Of a stretch of 64,000 bases of DNA, positions 40,001 to 47,868 are shown piece after piece. Within the stretch, counting starts at the first letter, position 1, and each line of letters begins with the position of its first letter. The stretch lies in the NCBI GenBank assembly GCA_026874595.1, contig CM049315.1, positions 12,338,664 through 12,402,663 on the forward strand, written 5' to 3'. Below the pieces are notes generated by a model, which ran no database searches, was not told the origin of the DNA, and saw only the letters and a program-made list of their open reading frames with translations. The stretch is from Sipunculus nudus. Taxonomy: Eukaryota > Annelida > Sipuncula > Golfingiida > Sipunculidae. Both the position numbers and the translations under genes were made by a program.

Positions 40001-43000
40001 GTTAACGTAAGGACGACGGCGGACGGACCACGCTGCGCCATCGCATAAGCTCACAGATAAAAAAATAATAAAAGTTCCGCCACCAGTCTGCAGAAACTGA
40101 TGAAACACTCCATGATAAATATGCATGGAAACTTAAGTATATCATGGCCTTCCATGCATTAGTTATCCAAATACTAGTGCTTTTGTATCAAATTTTAATA
40201 ATTCTGGAGGAAAATTACGAGTCCTATAACTCAGAGGATATGGGTAATAGGGACCTGATATCAGGTTTCTTTGGAGATTTTTATGGACCTCCCTGGATTT
40301 TATATTAGAAGATTCTAGGTCTAACGGTTACGATTTGTGTCCTATATATGGACCACCGCTTGATTTGAATGTTTAAAAAAAAGCATGAAAATTCGAATAA
40401 AATATAGGTGGCACCACCAGTCTGCAGGAACTGATGAAACGATGATCAATATGCATGCAATGAATCATGGGGATCAATGTAACAGTTATTCAGATACTGA
40501 AGCTTTTGTATCAAATTTTTAATTATTTGGGGGGGGGGGGGGGGGGGGGGGGTACTTACGAGATCCATAGCTCGGAGGATATGGGTAACTGAGACATAAT
40601 TTCATGTTTCCTAGGAGTTTAGCACGGATTTTCATGGATGTACAGCTAACAGTTTCTGGGTCTAACAGAACAATGCATATCAAATTTGATGCATTCTTAC
40701 ACAAGAGTATGTTGATTTGACAGGTTGACTCAAGTAATGATTAAACCTCCTCATGTCAATGTAATGCACAGGAATTTCCATTTATTAAACATAATTAACT
40801 GATGTGTAACGGGTAATGCATGTAATTGTCCTTTGTAGTTAAAACAGAATTGTCTGATGTTTTCATCCTACCGTTTAATACACTATGATCCTTGATATAT
40901 TAAATTTAATTTAATTTAATATCGTACAGTATGCTTTATTTGTTACTAATACCCAGTCAGGATAAATGTATGTATATTCTCATGTATCTATTTGTTAAAC
41001 ACTTAGGTCATAACGTGTTTGCAACGGATAACGGATAGAATCATGTATTTTTATTTTCATCCAGAGATGGGTTAATTATTGTGTATACTTCATACTTTGT
41101 TTTTTAATATGAAAAAATTAAGTTTTGCCGGAATGGGAAATAAAAACTAATTTGAACGTTTCCAGAGAAAACAGGACTTGTTTTATACTTAATTACTGAC
41201 AGAGGAAGTCTCGGAATAGTTAAATATTAGAGAAAGCATGTATGCATCGGACATGTAGAATGTTGGACACGTGCAATATTTTACGACCGTACATATTTTT
41301 GGCTGCAGATGTTTTTCTTGGATATAAAATATGCAAATGTATGCAAACTCATGTTAAATGTATAAAGCATGCATACAATCTCTCTCGCTTAATATTCAAA
41401 AGACAAAAAGAGTTAAGTGAAAAGCAGAGCATAAAGTTGAGAGATCGTTTAGTTTGAAATGGATAAATTAATAATTGAATGCTTTAACGTGAGGATATTT
41501 AAAATATCCAATGCTTTAAAAGGTCGATATTTTCATATAAATTATGCAAATTTATTAATTTCATTGAGAATACTGTAAAGTGCAACATACCAACCTTTCC
41601 TCTCACACTCAATGTCATGAGATCAGAGACAAGGATTTCAAAGCTATTCAACCTTGATGTACAGTTTTCACCTGAATTATGGAAATTCATTGTCATTTTA
41701 ATGCCTCATGTTTATTAATTAAGATTCAAATATTATGAATATCAATGAGCATCTAATATGAATGTGTTATATATTTCTTTTTAATATCAGCAATTTAAAG
41801 TTATGCTGAAAGTGTTGAATTAATAATAAAAAATACAGGATTGTGAATCTGTTCAACATAAATGTGCCATTCTAATTATAGAAATATATTCAGATTTATG
41901 CTAAGAGTCTCATTTAATATGCAAATTTCATTTGTGTGTTTAGTTAATATATATTCTGCTGTGAAAATTACATAGAAAACCATGGATACTTACACGCATA
42001 CAAAATCATTCATTTGATATATCATAGACAATAGCAGATGCAGTGATAGATAAATCAGGAACATTGTCATTATAATAGTGTCTCATGTATATTAAATAAG
42101 ATGCAAATATTATGAATATGGATGAGGATCTAATATAAATGTATTGTACACTTCATTTTCTTCCCAGCAATGTAAATTTTTTCTGAAAGTGTTAATTTAT
42201 TAAAAAAAAAGGATTGTAGATCTGTATATATACATATAATACATATATGCTATATCATATAAATGTGCTAGTTTGATCTAAATTATAGAAATTTATTCAG
42301 ATTTATACAAAAAGTCTCATTTAATATGAAAATTTAAATTGTGTATTTGGTAAATATATATTGTGCTATGAAAATTTTAAAGAAATCATGGAAACTTACA
42401 TGCTAAAAAATCATGCATTCCATGTATCGTAGACAATAACAGCTGCAGTGACCGATAAATCAAGAACACGGTCATGGCTATCATGCATTTTTGTAATCTA
42501 TGGATCAGTGTTTTTATAAAAATAACGATAGCAATTGCCCCTCTTTTAGTACCGGCGAATCCCTCGGGCTGATACACTATAGGGACATCGATGTGAATGA
42601 TAACTTACCCGTCTCCATACATGGCCGTTCTGTTTTGTCATACCTGTTCGGTGACAGCAGCTCAAGTATCATTTTTTGCGTGGCAGATTTGGCAGCACTG
42701 GTGCTATAACAAGAAAGAAAAGTAACCATGGCTACAGTAAAATTGTTTCAGGTGTAGAAATATTACGTTTTTTATTCACTGTAATAAAAAAAATTACCCA
42801 GATTATATTGGGTTGTACAACATATTTTACAAACACCGATGTAACAATCTTCAATATAAAAATTAACCTGGTTTGTTCTGTACCCTAATAAAAATAGTAA
42901 GAATGATAATAATAATAATAATATAAAATGGCCAGAAAAAAATCTTATGATAGATAACTGGGTCATAATTAAGGTTGTTAAGTTATCAAAAAATGATGAA

Positions 43001-43128
43001 AAATTCAATGAAGGGGAAATTAAATGTTTGTAAAATTGTTATAATTAATTTCTATAACAAAGAAAGCATCCTTACTGAGTGACGGTGGTGAACAGAGTCA
43101 GTAGATGCATCAGCACCTTAACCTCCAT
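2073..43128 (-). CDS. Cys-loop ligand-gated chloride channel subunit, 8 exons, complete (400 aa)
   Basis: Spliced minus-strand gene, coding exons 43128-43076, 42703-42609, 9910-9843, 5718-5501, 5243-5161, 3540-3400, 2961-2630 and 2285-2073. Every intron is GT-AG and every junction keeps the frame; the total is 1203 nt. The product is a plasma-membrane pentameric channel subunit. Seen: signal peptide (about 1-17); extracellular domain with loop D FLRQ (79-82), WVPDLFFSN (loop A region), Cys-loop C152/C166 with 13 residues between, and a second Cys pair C213/C224. M1 is about 238-259, M2 follows P265-A266-R267 and contains L276 at 9', M3 is about 297-319, M4 about 377-395. PAR before M2 marks anion selectivity; the second Cys pair places it with glycine, glutamate and histamine-gated chloride channels. 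Odd points: leucine instead of threonine at 6', no aromatic residue at the usual loop C site, and an M3-M4 loop of only about 55 residues. The exact ligand cannot be told. The family is certain; the link of exons 1-2 to 3-8 across 33 kb rests on phase, exon length and homology. Confidence 0.93.
2324..2361. repeat. (AT)n microsatellite in intron 7
   Basis: Uninterrupted AT dinucleotides of about 38 bases, just upstream of the exon 8 acceptor in the 344-nt intron 7. Confidence 0.97.
2630..2961 (-). CDS. Receptor exon 7: loop C end, M1, M2 and M3
   Basis: 332 nt, 110 whole codons after completing Gly220. It encodes SFTC (second Cys 224), [16 protein letters not shown] leading into M1, SWVSFW, PARV at the start of M2, TTQSSG at its end, [10 protein letters not shown] before M3, and stops at LARLPRSSS with a GTAATT donor. 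M2 reads V1' S2' V3' G4' L5' L6' T7' V8' L9'. The open frame on the plus strand over this exon is a shadow. Confidence 0.96.
3400..3540 (-). CDS. Receptor exon 6: loop B and first half of loop C
   Basis: 141 nt, TTTTGCAG acceptor and GTAATA donor. It starts with the last two bases of Tyr173, giving [14 protein letters not shown] (loop B region), and ends DTCAAEITT plus one base. C213 is the first of the second disulfide pair. NNNT (185-188) contains an N-glycosylation sequon. Confidence 0.94.
3541..5160. other. Receptor intron 5
   Basis: About 1.6 kb. It holds AT-rich tracts (about 4250-4325, with the TATATCGTTT motif repeated) and a 158-codon plus-strand frame (3734-4210) that resembles no family I know and is probably chance. 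No further exon seen. Confidence 0.6.
5161..5243 (-). CDS. Receptor exon 5: the Cys-loop exon
   Basis: 83 nt, TTTGCAG acceptor and GTAGGT donor. It encodes [19 protein letters not shown] then ICEIRLES. The two cysteines (152 and 166) are separated by 13 residues with the central F-P and D, the signature of the whole family. Confidence 0.95.
5501..5718 (-). CDS. Receptor exon 4: loops D, A and E of the binding domain
   Basis: 218 nt. It begins [12 protein letters not shown] and ends in the LLYGQ stretch followed by AG of an Arg codon. The WVPDLFFSN and [11 protein letters not shown] motifs match glutamate- and glycine-gated chloride channels. F79 and R81 correspond to the complementary-face residues that contact the ligand in glycine receptors. 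NKS at 95-97 is a possible N-glycosylation site. The donor CAAAG|GTTCGG is weak, but the next exon fits it exactly. Confidence 0.93.
5890..6102. mobile_element. MITE-like G-rich element, copy 1
   Basis: It opens TATAGGGGCAGATCC and closes with GGATCCGCTATA, so the ends are imperfect inverted repeats built on GGATCC. A run of about 18 G follows the left end. The interior (GTTCCAACCCAGGAAGACTAAT) recurs in copies at 7369 and 16455. Non-coding; lies in intron 3. Confidence 0.72.
7369..7557. mobile_element. MITE-like G-rich element, copy 2
   Basis: GGGGCGGATCAAGGATTAAG at the left, GGATCCGC at the right, internal TCCAACCCAGGAGG and G-runs. Same family as 5890-6102. Short open frames over it come from the G-runs and mean nothing. 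Confidence 0.72.
7900..9640 (+). repeat. Dispersed repeat R1, copy A, with internal sub-repeats
   Basis: This stretch of intron 3 is repeated in inverse orientation at about 38640-39970. Shared landmarks: CTCAGGAACGACAGGAGCTAG (about 7926) against the reverse of the 39220 region; TGAGGTTTTTGTGGCGCCAC (about 8000) against 39170; GGGGCAACTGCCTTCCTCAG (about 8873) against 38985; CATTAGGACTGTAGGCC (about 9610) against 38650. Inside, the phrase 'acaagactgGTGGCGCC' returns every 120-150 bp (8990, 9120, 9245, 9370). No coding capacity seen. Confidence 0.72.
9843..9910 (-). CDS. Receptor exon 3: 68-nt beta-strand exon
   Basis: Between a TTTTCAG acceptor and a GTTAGT donor. It encodes [20 protein letters not shown] and then LM, equivalent to the 'P.V.V...I..I.SISE..M' strand of this family. 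A 68-nt exon at this place is usual for glycine-receptor-type genes (from memory). Too short to appear as an open frame; found by homology and phase. Confidence 0.88.
9911..12452. other. Intron 2, right-hand end of the gene model, low-information stretch
   Basis: No exon recognised. It contains a G-rich block at about 11040-11145 that may be another degraded G-rich element, a short AT run near 10530, and a moderately GC-rich 240-nt open frame (11782-12018) without recognisable similarity. Confidence 0.5.
12453..12744 (+). mobile_element. tRNA-derived SINE
   Basis: The head is tRNA-like: an A-box-like GTGATGTAATGG (about 12462) and a B-box-like GAGTTCGCATCC (about 12500), about 38 bp apart. 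The body has a conserved-looking core (CCTGCGATGGACCAACGTCC, about 12612) that, from memory, resembles the central domain of V-type SINEs of fish and bivalves, then GGATAAGCTCCGGCCTGATG (about 12679). It ends in a T-rich run (12737-12744). The 105-codon frame over it is not a gene. Mobilised by a LINE in trans (family knowledge). Confidence 0.82.
12745..16454. other. Intron 2, unannotated stretch
   Basis: AT-rich with no exon, transposon end or array recognised, except a threefold imperfect 25-27-bp repeat of TTTCCTTTGCAATTATGAAG at about 13586-13665. Open frames are short and have no known domains. Confidence 0.5.
16455..16657. mobile_element. MITE-like G-rich element, copy 3
   Basis: AGGGGTCCAACCCAAGAGGA at the left, internal G- and C-runs, and a GGATCCGCTTCTG end, as in copy 2 (GGATCCGCTTCTGG). 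The left terminal repeat is eroded. The proline-rich minus-strand frames here are artefacts of G-runs. Confidence 0.68.
16658..18289. other. Intron 2, unannotated stretch
   Basis: AT-rich. A short AAGATAACTAG repeat (about 17120-17155) and a degenerate 50-bp phrase around 'CTATGTGC..AGGTTTTC' (17290-17390) are the only structure noticed. No exon recognised. Confidence 0.45.
18290..18774 (+). mobile_element. Possible solo LTR
   Basis: About 480 bp starting TGTTATGTTAAG and ending TTATTTGTTAACA, so the ends are TGTTA...TAACA. It contains a TATA-like GTTATATAAAGAGG (about 18350) and AATAAA (about 18752), followed by about 13 A. The order fits an LTR (promoter, then polyadenylation signal), but no target duplication and no second LTR are visible. 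A retroposed transcript end is the alternative. Confidence 0.35.
18788..20520. other. Intron 2, unannotated stretch
   Basis: No exon recognised. The part at about 19500-19900 is less AT-rich than its surroundings and has no open frame of note. Confidence 0.45.
20521..22048 (+). repeat. Composite dispersed repeat R2 with four 338-bp units
   Basis: It starts AACAAGTGACCCATTGGTCA, the same start as the repeat at 63961. Four units follow, marked by CTGCAGAAACT-type phrases at 20691, 21030, 21368 and 21705, so the period is about 338 bp. Each unit has GGTGGCGCCACCAG, a 'GTATCAAATTTTC' phrase, GGATATGGGTAACAGAGACC and CTAGGTCCAG...TTGTGCCCTGTTAACAG. It ends TAGCTCAGATGACT-TAC-AGTCAGCTGAGCTA, a strong terminal hairpin. 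An inverse fragment lies at 38402-38640 and a forward one at 40080-40600. Open frames within are repeat-derived. Confidence 0.82.
22049..23854. other. Intron 2, unannotated stretch
   Basis: It contains a G-run at about 22486-22500 and AT-rich sequence. No exon or transposon end recognised. Confidence 0.45.
23855..24385. repeat. 17-bp minisatellite (GAGCGGGGTGGTCGTCA)
   Basis: About 30 imperfect tandem copies of a 16-17-bp unit, consensus near GAGCGGGGTGGTCGTCA, with variants GGGCTGG, GGTCGG and GTGTGATCG. G-rich on the plus strand in an AT-rich setting. The period is not always a multiple of three, and the 'WSSERG' frames are by-products. Confidence 0.95.
25177..25795 (+). mobile_element. 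LINE 3' end with (CTTGT)n tail, 5'-truncated
   Basis: The frame 25177-25410 ends [18 protein letters not shown], which matches the last residues typical of CR1/L2/Jockey-group reverse transcriptase proteins (R..RY..SF.PRAI.L.N). A roughly 300-bp AT-rich 3'UTR follows and ends in CTTGT/CTTAT pentamers (about 25712-25784), the microsatellite-type tail common in such elements. The catalytic RT part is missing. Clade uncertain. Confidence 0.65.
25796..28420. other. Intron 2, unannotated stretch
   Basis: Apart from the AT microsatellite, no repeat end or exon recognised. A frame at 27566-27901 has no known domain. Confidence 0.45.
26538..26607. repeat. (AT)n microsatellite
   Basis: About 70 bases of uninterrupted AT dinucleotides in intron 2. 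Confidence 0.97.
28430..28725. mobile_element. Small foldback or MITE-like palindromic element
   Basis: The left side (TAAGAATCCTTATGTACGGA and again GAATCCTTGTGCGCGAATCC) and the right side (CCGGACACAAGGAATCATAG) are inverted copies. Internal GGCATGCGGAATGCGTATCC pairs with GGATACGCATGCCGGATTCC. The stretch can fold into one long hairpin around a roughly 100-bp centre. GC-richer than its surroundings. No coding content. Confidence 0.65.
28726..32085. other. Intron 2, unannotated stretch
   Basis: No exon recognised. A short GATATATATCATATATAT palindromic tract lies near 31135. Open frames have no known domain. Confidence 0.45.
32086..32945. repeat. 58-bp minisatellite, about 15 copies
   Basis: The tandem unit reads AGGACATCAACATCATCTGT, then CAGGTCCTATCAACATGTAT, then GGTACGTCTGGTAGCGTT, 58 bp in all. 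Two interleaved variants occur in the second half ('CGTCTGAAAGCTTA' and 'CGTTTGGAAGCGAT'), suggesting later amplification of a two-unit block. The frames over it are by-products. Confidence 0.96.
33630..33875. mobile_element. G/C-run element, probably of the G-rich MITE-like type
   Basis: A G-run of about 26 bases (33646-33673) followed by GGCGCGCGGGGCTC on the left; a C-run and TATCCGCGCCTGTC on the right. The ends resemble the GGCGGATCC-type ends of the other G-rich elements, in inverse order, but the interior does not match them. Boundaries uncertain. Confidence 0.45.
34902..35804 (+). repeat. Dispersed tandem-unit repeat R3, arm A left part
   Basis: It begins GGTACAAAAGGAGGGGCAAT, matching the reverse complement of 42556 downward. 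It holds about two 400-460-bp units with landmarks TTGCATCTTAATGAATAT, 'TTCTTGATTTATCT' and 'AAGTATCCATGGTTTTCTATG'. It is interrupted at 35804 by the foldback element and continues at 37512. Confidence 0.8.
36242..36330. repeat. (AT)n microsatellite inside the foldback element
   Basis: AT dinucleotides with a few ATAC and ATTT interruptions. Confidence 0.95.
36956..37063. repeat. (ATT)n microsatellite inside the foldback element
   Basis: ATT/TTA trinucleotides preceded by a TATATA run (36910-36955). Confidence 0.95.
37512..38250 (+). repeat. Dispersed tandem-unit repeat R3, arm A right part
   Basis: Continues R3 after the foldback element: TGTCTACAATATATCAAATG, GTATCGATGGTTTTCTATG, a second unit at 37830-37960, then AGGTTGAACAGCTTTGCACT and 'CAGTATTCTTAAATGAAAAT', which match 41680-41505 in reverse. 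Confidence 0.8.
38402..38640 (-). repeat. Inverse fragment of repeat R2
   Basis: It opens TTAGCTCAGCTGAATGTTAG, the reverse of R2's terminal hairpin, and continues with GGGCACAAATTGTAACCGCT and CATGGAGACCCATAAAGATC, reverse complements of R2 unit sequence. It joins directly to R1 copy B. Confidence 0.78.
38641..39970 (-). repeat. Dispersed repeat R1, copy B (inverse of 7.9-9.64 kb)
   Basis: Reverse complement of copy A in matching order: CACAGGCCTAATGC, TCAAGTACAATGCAAGTACT, GAATCAGGTGCACTGGGCTG, GGCAGTTGCCCC, then GTGGCGCCAC-containing units at about 39450 and 39600, each followed by 'CCTCAATTTCAAATA'. Copies A and B lie in different introns of the same gene. Confidence 0.72.
39971..40600 (+). 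repeat. R2-type repeat, two partial 335-bp units
   Basis: Begins near GACGACGGCGGACGGACCAC and CATCGCATAAGCTCAC, then two forward units of the R2 family with CTGCAG phrases at 40088 and 40422. A G-run of about 22 (40531-40552) replaces part of the second unit. Confidence 0.72.
40601..41500. other. Intron 2, unannotated stretch
   Basis: AT-rich, with a short TTAATTTAATTTAAT run near 40905. No exon or element end recognised. Confidence 0.45.
41501..42556 (-). repeat. Dispersed tandem-unit repeat R3, arm B
   Basis: Reverse complement of arm A. It contains at least two units with CCATGGATACTTACACGCAT (about 41981), TATTATGAATATCAATGAGC (about 41730) and CAATTGCCCCTCTTTTAGTACC (about 42535). It shows the uninterrupted site that the foldback element entered in arm A. 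It ends only about 52 bp inside intron 2 from the exon 2 donor. Confidence 0.8.
42609..42703 (-). CDS. Receptor exon 2: N-terminal helix of the ligand-binding domain
   Basis: 95 nt between a TTATAG acceptor and a GTAAGT donor. It encodes the [16 protein letters not shown] region, matching the 'LL..YD...RP' start of the extracellular domain in Cys-loop receptors. It enters with one base completing a codon and leaves with one base (G), exactly what exon 3 needs. Confidence 0.87.
42704..43075. other. Receptor intron 1
   Basis: 372 nt, GTAAGG to TTATAG on the minus strand. Contains a short (AAT)n run (42909-42922). Nothing else seen. Confidence 0.8.
43076..43128 (-). CDS. Receptor exon 1: start codon and signal peptide
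   Basis: 53 coding nt, ending at a GTAAGG donor. It starts at ATG (43128-43126) and encodes [17 protein letters not shown] plus two bases of the next codon, which exon 2 completes as His. The short hydrophobic stretch fits a signal peptide. No other in-frame ATG competes. The CTACAG just before ACG-ATG could be an acceptor of a 5'UTR intron, so the transcription start is not located. Confidence 0.82.
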
Positions 43129-44967
43129 CGTCTGTAGTTGTGAAGGACCCTCGGTGAGCTGTGACGTATCCTTGTGGCGGGAGACAGTATGCGGGGAGCC
43201 TCGATTTCGAGCTGTCGTCTGGTACACAAGACAGACAGCATTAATGCAGATTCAAGGCATACATCAAAGGTGGACAGTGTTGCAGTACAGGTGGCTTCCT
43301 TAATTCAGAAGGAGCTTGCTATAGGATACAACAATCGATCCAGCACTGACTGCAGCACTGGTCCACGAGCCATCTTGCTTCATAGATTCTCGGGTATTGT
43401 CTGCTAGCTAATGGCAGGCTGCTGTTAAAGGAAATCGCACGCATGCACTTAATAAAACTCCCACTGTCAACGGACGTAATAATCCCTTTGACGGATTGTC
43501 CTTCCATTGGTTTCTCTTTGTGTGGTATTTCGATATCATATTGATGTATTTCAGTAACACAAATATGTTAATCCCGAGAAACGAAGAATTGATAAATTCT
43601 GATTAAATCCAAAATCAAAATGTGGATGCAATTTCGGTATTGTATATATCGGTGTATGTCAAGCAATTGTGGCGATGTCAAGAGGGTGAATTTGGCAGTG
43701 CTTTGTGCCATATCAAGATAATCAAGAAGTTTTTCATTAAGGATATGTTACTAGTCACAAGGTAATCGTGATATAATCTGGCCTCAGTGGAGGAATTCTC
43801 CCTCTGAAATCTGCATCGGTTATGGATTTCTGAGATTTTGATACAGGTCATTTAATCTTCATATATTAAGCACAAATTACGTTTCCTTAAAATGTCGGAT
43901 CCAAAAGGAATTAACATGTTAAGAATTTAGGATATACCGTAGACAGTGAAAACCTGTATCCCCGTAAGAACAGGTGCACATTCAGCCAAATGAGGATATC
44001 AGGAGGCAGTTAAAGTTATGTGGAACAAATAAAAAACCTGCTTTGAAAAAGTATTTTGGTAAACTGTTTGCCTTCATGGATGCTCCCAGCATTATATTTT
44101 ATATAAAAAATTACATTAATCCTGAATCAAGACTCATCTTTAATTATGAAAACGTATGAAAATTTATGAAATTTGGTTCCAATTTTTCATGTAACGCTGT
44201 TGTCGAAAAGGTTCTATACCCTTACGTGCCCATTTCCAGCTGGCACATTGCTGTAGCCGTCATATTTCAAATTGTCACTACACCCCAGAAGGTATACCAT
44301 GTTTAAGAAAATGGAGGATACACTAATACGTTTAGAATAAACTGGACCCGTATTTACCGATGAAGTTTATTATATCATATTGTTCAGTTAGTGGCCCGGA
44401 ATCCTAAAATAATGGACCAATGGTACCAGGATCAAGGACGGTCAAGAAATGTCTATGTATGCCATAACTTTCTATGTGATAACAAATAAGCCAAATGTTC
44501 CGTAGTTGTCACTTCGATAGTGAATATATAGTAGTTTATGTAAATTATATACAATGGTGGTTTATACAACTTCCAGCAGTTTTCTGTATTTATGCTTGTG
44601 GCTATTAGGCCCAAATTGGTCCTAGGGTAACACGTGGAGGTTTATTATCATATTGGCTGTTAATGAAGTACAGCGCCGTTTCATGATATAACTGCTGACT
44701 CTCAAAAGAGCCATCATGAAATCGGGCAAATATTTCATACTTAAGCCGTTTAGTTACTAATGTAAACTTTGCGATCAGAGGTGCTAAACATAGACATAGC
44801 GTGCGCCATCTGGTGGCAGTATAGCGCAATTTCGCAAATCAAGATTATTCAGGTTTTCTTCTGTGTTTTCTTTCATGTTTCTCCTTGTTTGATTGGGGTT
44901 TATCGCGCATGCGCTAAATCTAAACTCTTAATATGGTATAAAATTCACGTCGATTGTGTTCATTACA
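43129..44967. other. 5' flank of the receptor gene
   Basis: The minus-strand promoter and any 5'UTR exon should lie here. A CRE-like half-palindrome (GTGACGTATCC, 43159-43169) is the only candidate site. No TATA box at a fixed distance is convincing. Nothing else recognised. Confidence 0.4.
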
Positions 44968-44989
44968 CACAGAACCAGTGGCGTACCTA

Positions 44990-45535
44990 AAGGGGGGGGG
45001 GGGGGGGCGGTCCGCCCCGGGCGGCATATTTTGGGGGGGCGGCATTTCGGGGAATTAGGATAATGAGTTGCACAAGGAGTTCCACAAAAAGTACAAATTC
45101 GATCTTTTTGTCCCATGTTCAAGTATTCCAGGGATTATAAATTGGACAGTAGAACCTACCAAATGATTAGCGAACGATTTGCACCTTTTTTTTTTGGGGG
45201 GGGGGGGGGGGGATGGGGACGGGGGGGGGGGGGCGGCATTTCTGAGATTTAGTTTAATCAGTGGCATAATGAGTTCCACAAAAATTACAAATTTGGCCTT
45301 TTTGTCCCATGTTCAAGTCTTCCAGGGATTATAAACTTGATAGTAGAACCTACCAAATGATTAGCGAACGAATTGTACATTTGTGGGGGCGGCATTTCTT
45401 GGATTTAGTATAATCAGTGGCAGAAGGGGTTCCTCAAAAAGTTCAAATTTGGCCTTTTTGTCCCTTTTCAAGAATTTCAGAGATTAAAAATTTGGCGGTG
45501 GAACCAACAAAATTATTTGCGGACGATCTCTATAG
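44990..45535. repeat. Three tandem units of about 180 bp inside the hAT-like element
   Basis: Each unit starts with a G-run and GGGGGCGGCAT, then TAATCAGTGGCA/GAGTTCCACAAAAA, CTTTTTGTCCCATGTTCAAG, CCAGGGATTATAAA and ACCTACCAAATGATTAGCGA. The third is shorter and more diverged. G-runs at 44991-45007, 45197-45212 and 45221-45232. Confidence 0.85.
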
Positions 45536-45689
45536 AGGCAAGAAATACATATCTGTAGTTATTCTTTGTTAGATCTGTGTTCTTGCAATGTCAGAACGCC
45601 ATCGATAAACTGACCAATCATGCAAAAAGCCTGCATTTCAGGGCGGTCATCGTTTACAGAAATCCCTACCAGTATCTGATAATCACTAG

Positions 45690-47794
45690 GGAAAAACCCT
45701 GCCAGGAGACCAATGGCACTGGTCATTCCAATATTACTTTATGGCTCGGAAATTTGGGGCTTCCAGAACCTAAATCAGATTGCAATTTTTGAGAAAAAAT
45801 TCTTTAAGAAACTGCTCAGAATGAACAAAAATACAACAAACTGCATGGTATATGGGGAAATAGGCAGAACTCCTATAACTAGTTTAGTTGAAAGAAGAAT
45901 GATTAATTTCTGGATCAGGTTATTAGAAGGCAGGCAAAGCAAACTCTCTAGTATTATGTTTAAACTCCAGAAAAGTATGTTTGACAAAACCACCTCCAAA
46001 CCAAAGTGGGCTTCCAAGATTAAAGATATACTGGACAAATGTGGTTACTCTAATATGTGGGATGAGGGACATAATGTCAACAAAAAATGGCTGAAAAAGA
46101 GCATTGAACTTAGGCTACATGACATGAGTCAGCAAAATTTGCAAAATGAAATAGCAGAACTCAAATCCTGTTGCAGTTACAGGATTTTCAAAAAGAATCT
46201 TGGCTTTGAAAAATATCTGAACATATTAAATTTTGCTGACAGAATAGCCCTCACTAAATTTCGCTGTGCAAATCATAAACTGCCAGCATCCAACAGCAAC
46301 CCTGACCATTTAACTGGCTCTAAGGCATGTACCCTATGCAACATGAATGAGCAGGGTGATGAATTCCACTACCTTTTTATATGCCCTGAATTTAGACAAG
46401 AAAGACTCAACCATATAAACCAGTACTATAGAACCAGACCAAACACACTAAAAATGCATGAATTATTCAGTGTCACAGACCAACTTCAGCTGGCAAACCT
46501 AGCCAAGTTTGCTAAAAAGATTATATCCAAATTTAGTTAAAATATACCCTGTACAGAATATTCACAATGCCCATATATGATCATCTTTATATTTGTTCAA
46601 CCAGGTTTATTCCCATATGTATGAAATGTTCATTCATTTATAGTTAGAATACTATGTACAAAATATTTACAATGTCTATATATGATCACCCTCATATTTG
46701 CTCAACCAGGTTTATCCTCAGACGTATGAAATGCTCATTCATTTCTTGTAAAGTATGGAGCAAGCTTGTTATTCTTAAGCAGCATCAACAACACAACTGC
46801 AATACCTGTCGTGTTTATTGATCTCATAATGATACTGTGATACTAGAACTTGTAAGACATCTTGATTGTACCCAGACTGTATTTGTATGTTTATTTTGCA
46901 ACTAGTCACTGTCTATCTGATAGTTAACCCAACAGATTGAATTTATGTGCATATATATTTATATTCTTAGGTATTAAATATGCATTGTCTATTCTAGGAA
47001 TCATGCCTATATCATAGAAATACAATTGCACAAGTCAGTGCATGTAAACTAGCTGCTTTATATTTTTCTATGCACTTATTTATCTCCATATAGTATTTAT
47101 GTGATATATGTATTATTTTCTCTACCATTATACAATTTTGTATTTGCAGTGACATGACATACAAAAGCTTTCCTATTTATATCCTTATAGAGTAAATCAA
47201 AACACGTGCGTGTATGTATATATAATATGTATATATATATATATATATGTTTATATGTTTATTTCTAATTTATGTAACAAAATGTGCTTGACATGCATAT
47301 ATAAGGCATCTCTACCTCTACCATATAAGTGATTGATCTCATTATACATTAAATGTACAAAAAACATAGAAGTAAATCATAGACAAGGTGCCTTATAATA
47401 TACACTATTATCACCTTAGGAAACTTTCTTAGGCCAAATTATATAGTCAGCAACTTATATTTTAAATGTTACTGCACCTAATACCTGTGATATGACTCTA
47501 TAGTATATGTAGTACTGTTTGTACCTACACTTTTATACAAACTTGAATGTTTACAAGCAAGTTATTGATAGTTCACTTGCACTAGAAGATGTAGATTGTA
47601 TGTACACTTATATACACTAACACACTAAATGTATGTTTTCAAACAAATAAGAGCTGTGTTCATTGTGTAAGTATTACCTGTGATATAGTTATTATATGTA
47701 GTTACATGTAGTCACAGCACATCTTGTATATACACTGTAATATAGTTTTGCATGACTCTGTATACCTCGAAAGGGGTCACCTGAGTTGAATAAA

Positions 47795-47837
<43 letters not shown>

Positions 47838-47868
47838 TATTATTATTATTAATTATTATTATTATTAC
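45690..47868 (+). mobile_element. 5'-truncated LINE with ORF2 C-terminus and (ATT)n tail
   Basis: A roughly 850-bp intact 3' part of the polymerase frame, a roughly 1.25-kb AT-rich 3'UTR containing two near copies of a block (AATATTCACAATGCCCATAT at 46557 and AATATTTACAATGTCTATAT at 46658), and an end GGGGTCACCTGAGTTGAATA followed by ATT trinucleotides (47795-47868). It lies inside the hAT-like element. Confidence 0.82.
45713..46540 (+). pseudogene. C-terminal fragment of a LINE reverse transcriptase protein
   Basis: 275 codons without interruption. IPILLYGSEIWGF is the conserved end of the reverse transcriptase region of non-LTR elements. Near the C-terminus, CTLCNMNEQGDEFHYLFIC is a C-X2-C-X9-H-X4-C zinc finger typical of CR1/L2/RTE-like ORF2 proteins. 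The catalytic part (YADD) and the endonuclease are missing upstream, where the element is cut off, so the fragment is not functional alone. The ATG used is internal to the original frame, which runs open slightly further upstream. The lack of stops suggests a fairly recent insertion. Confidence 0.85.
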
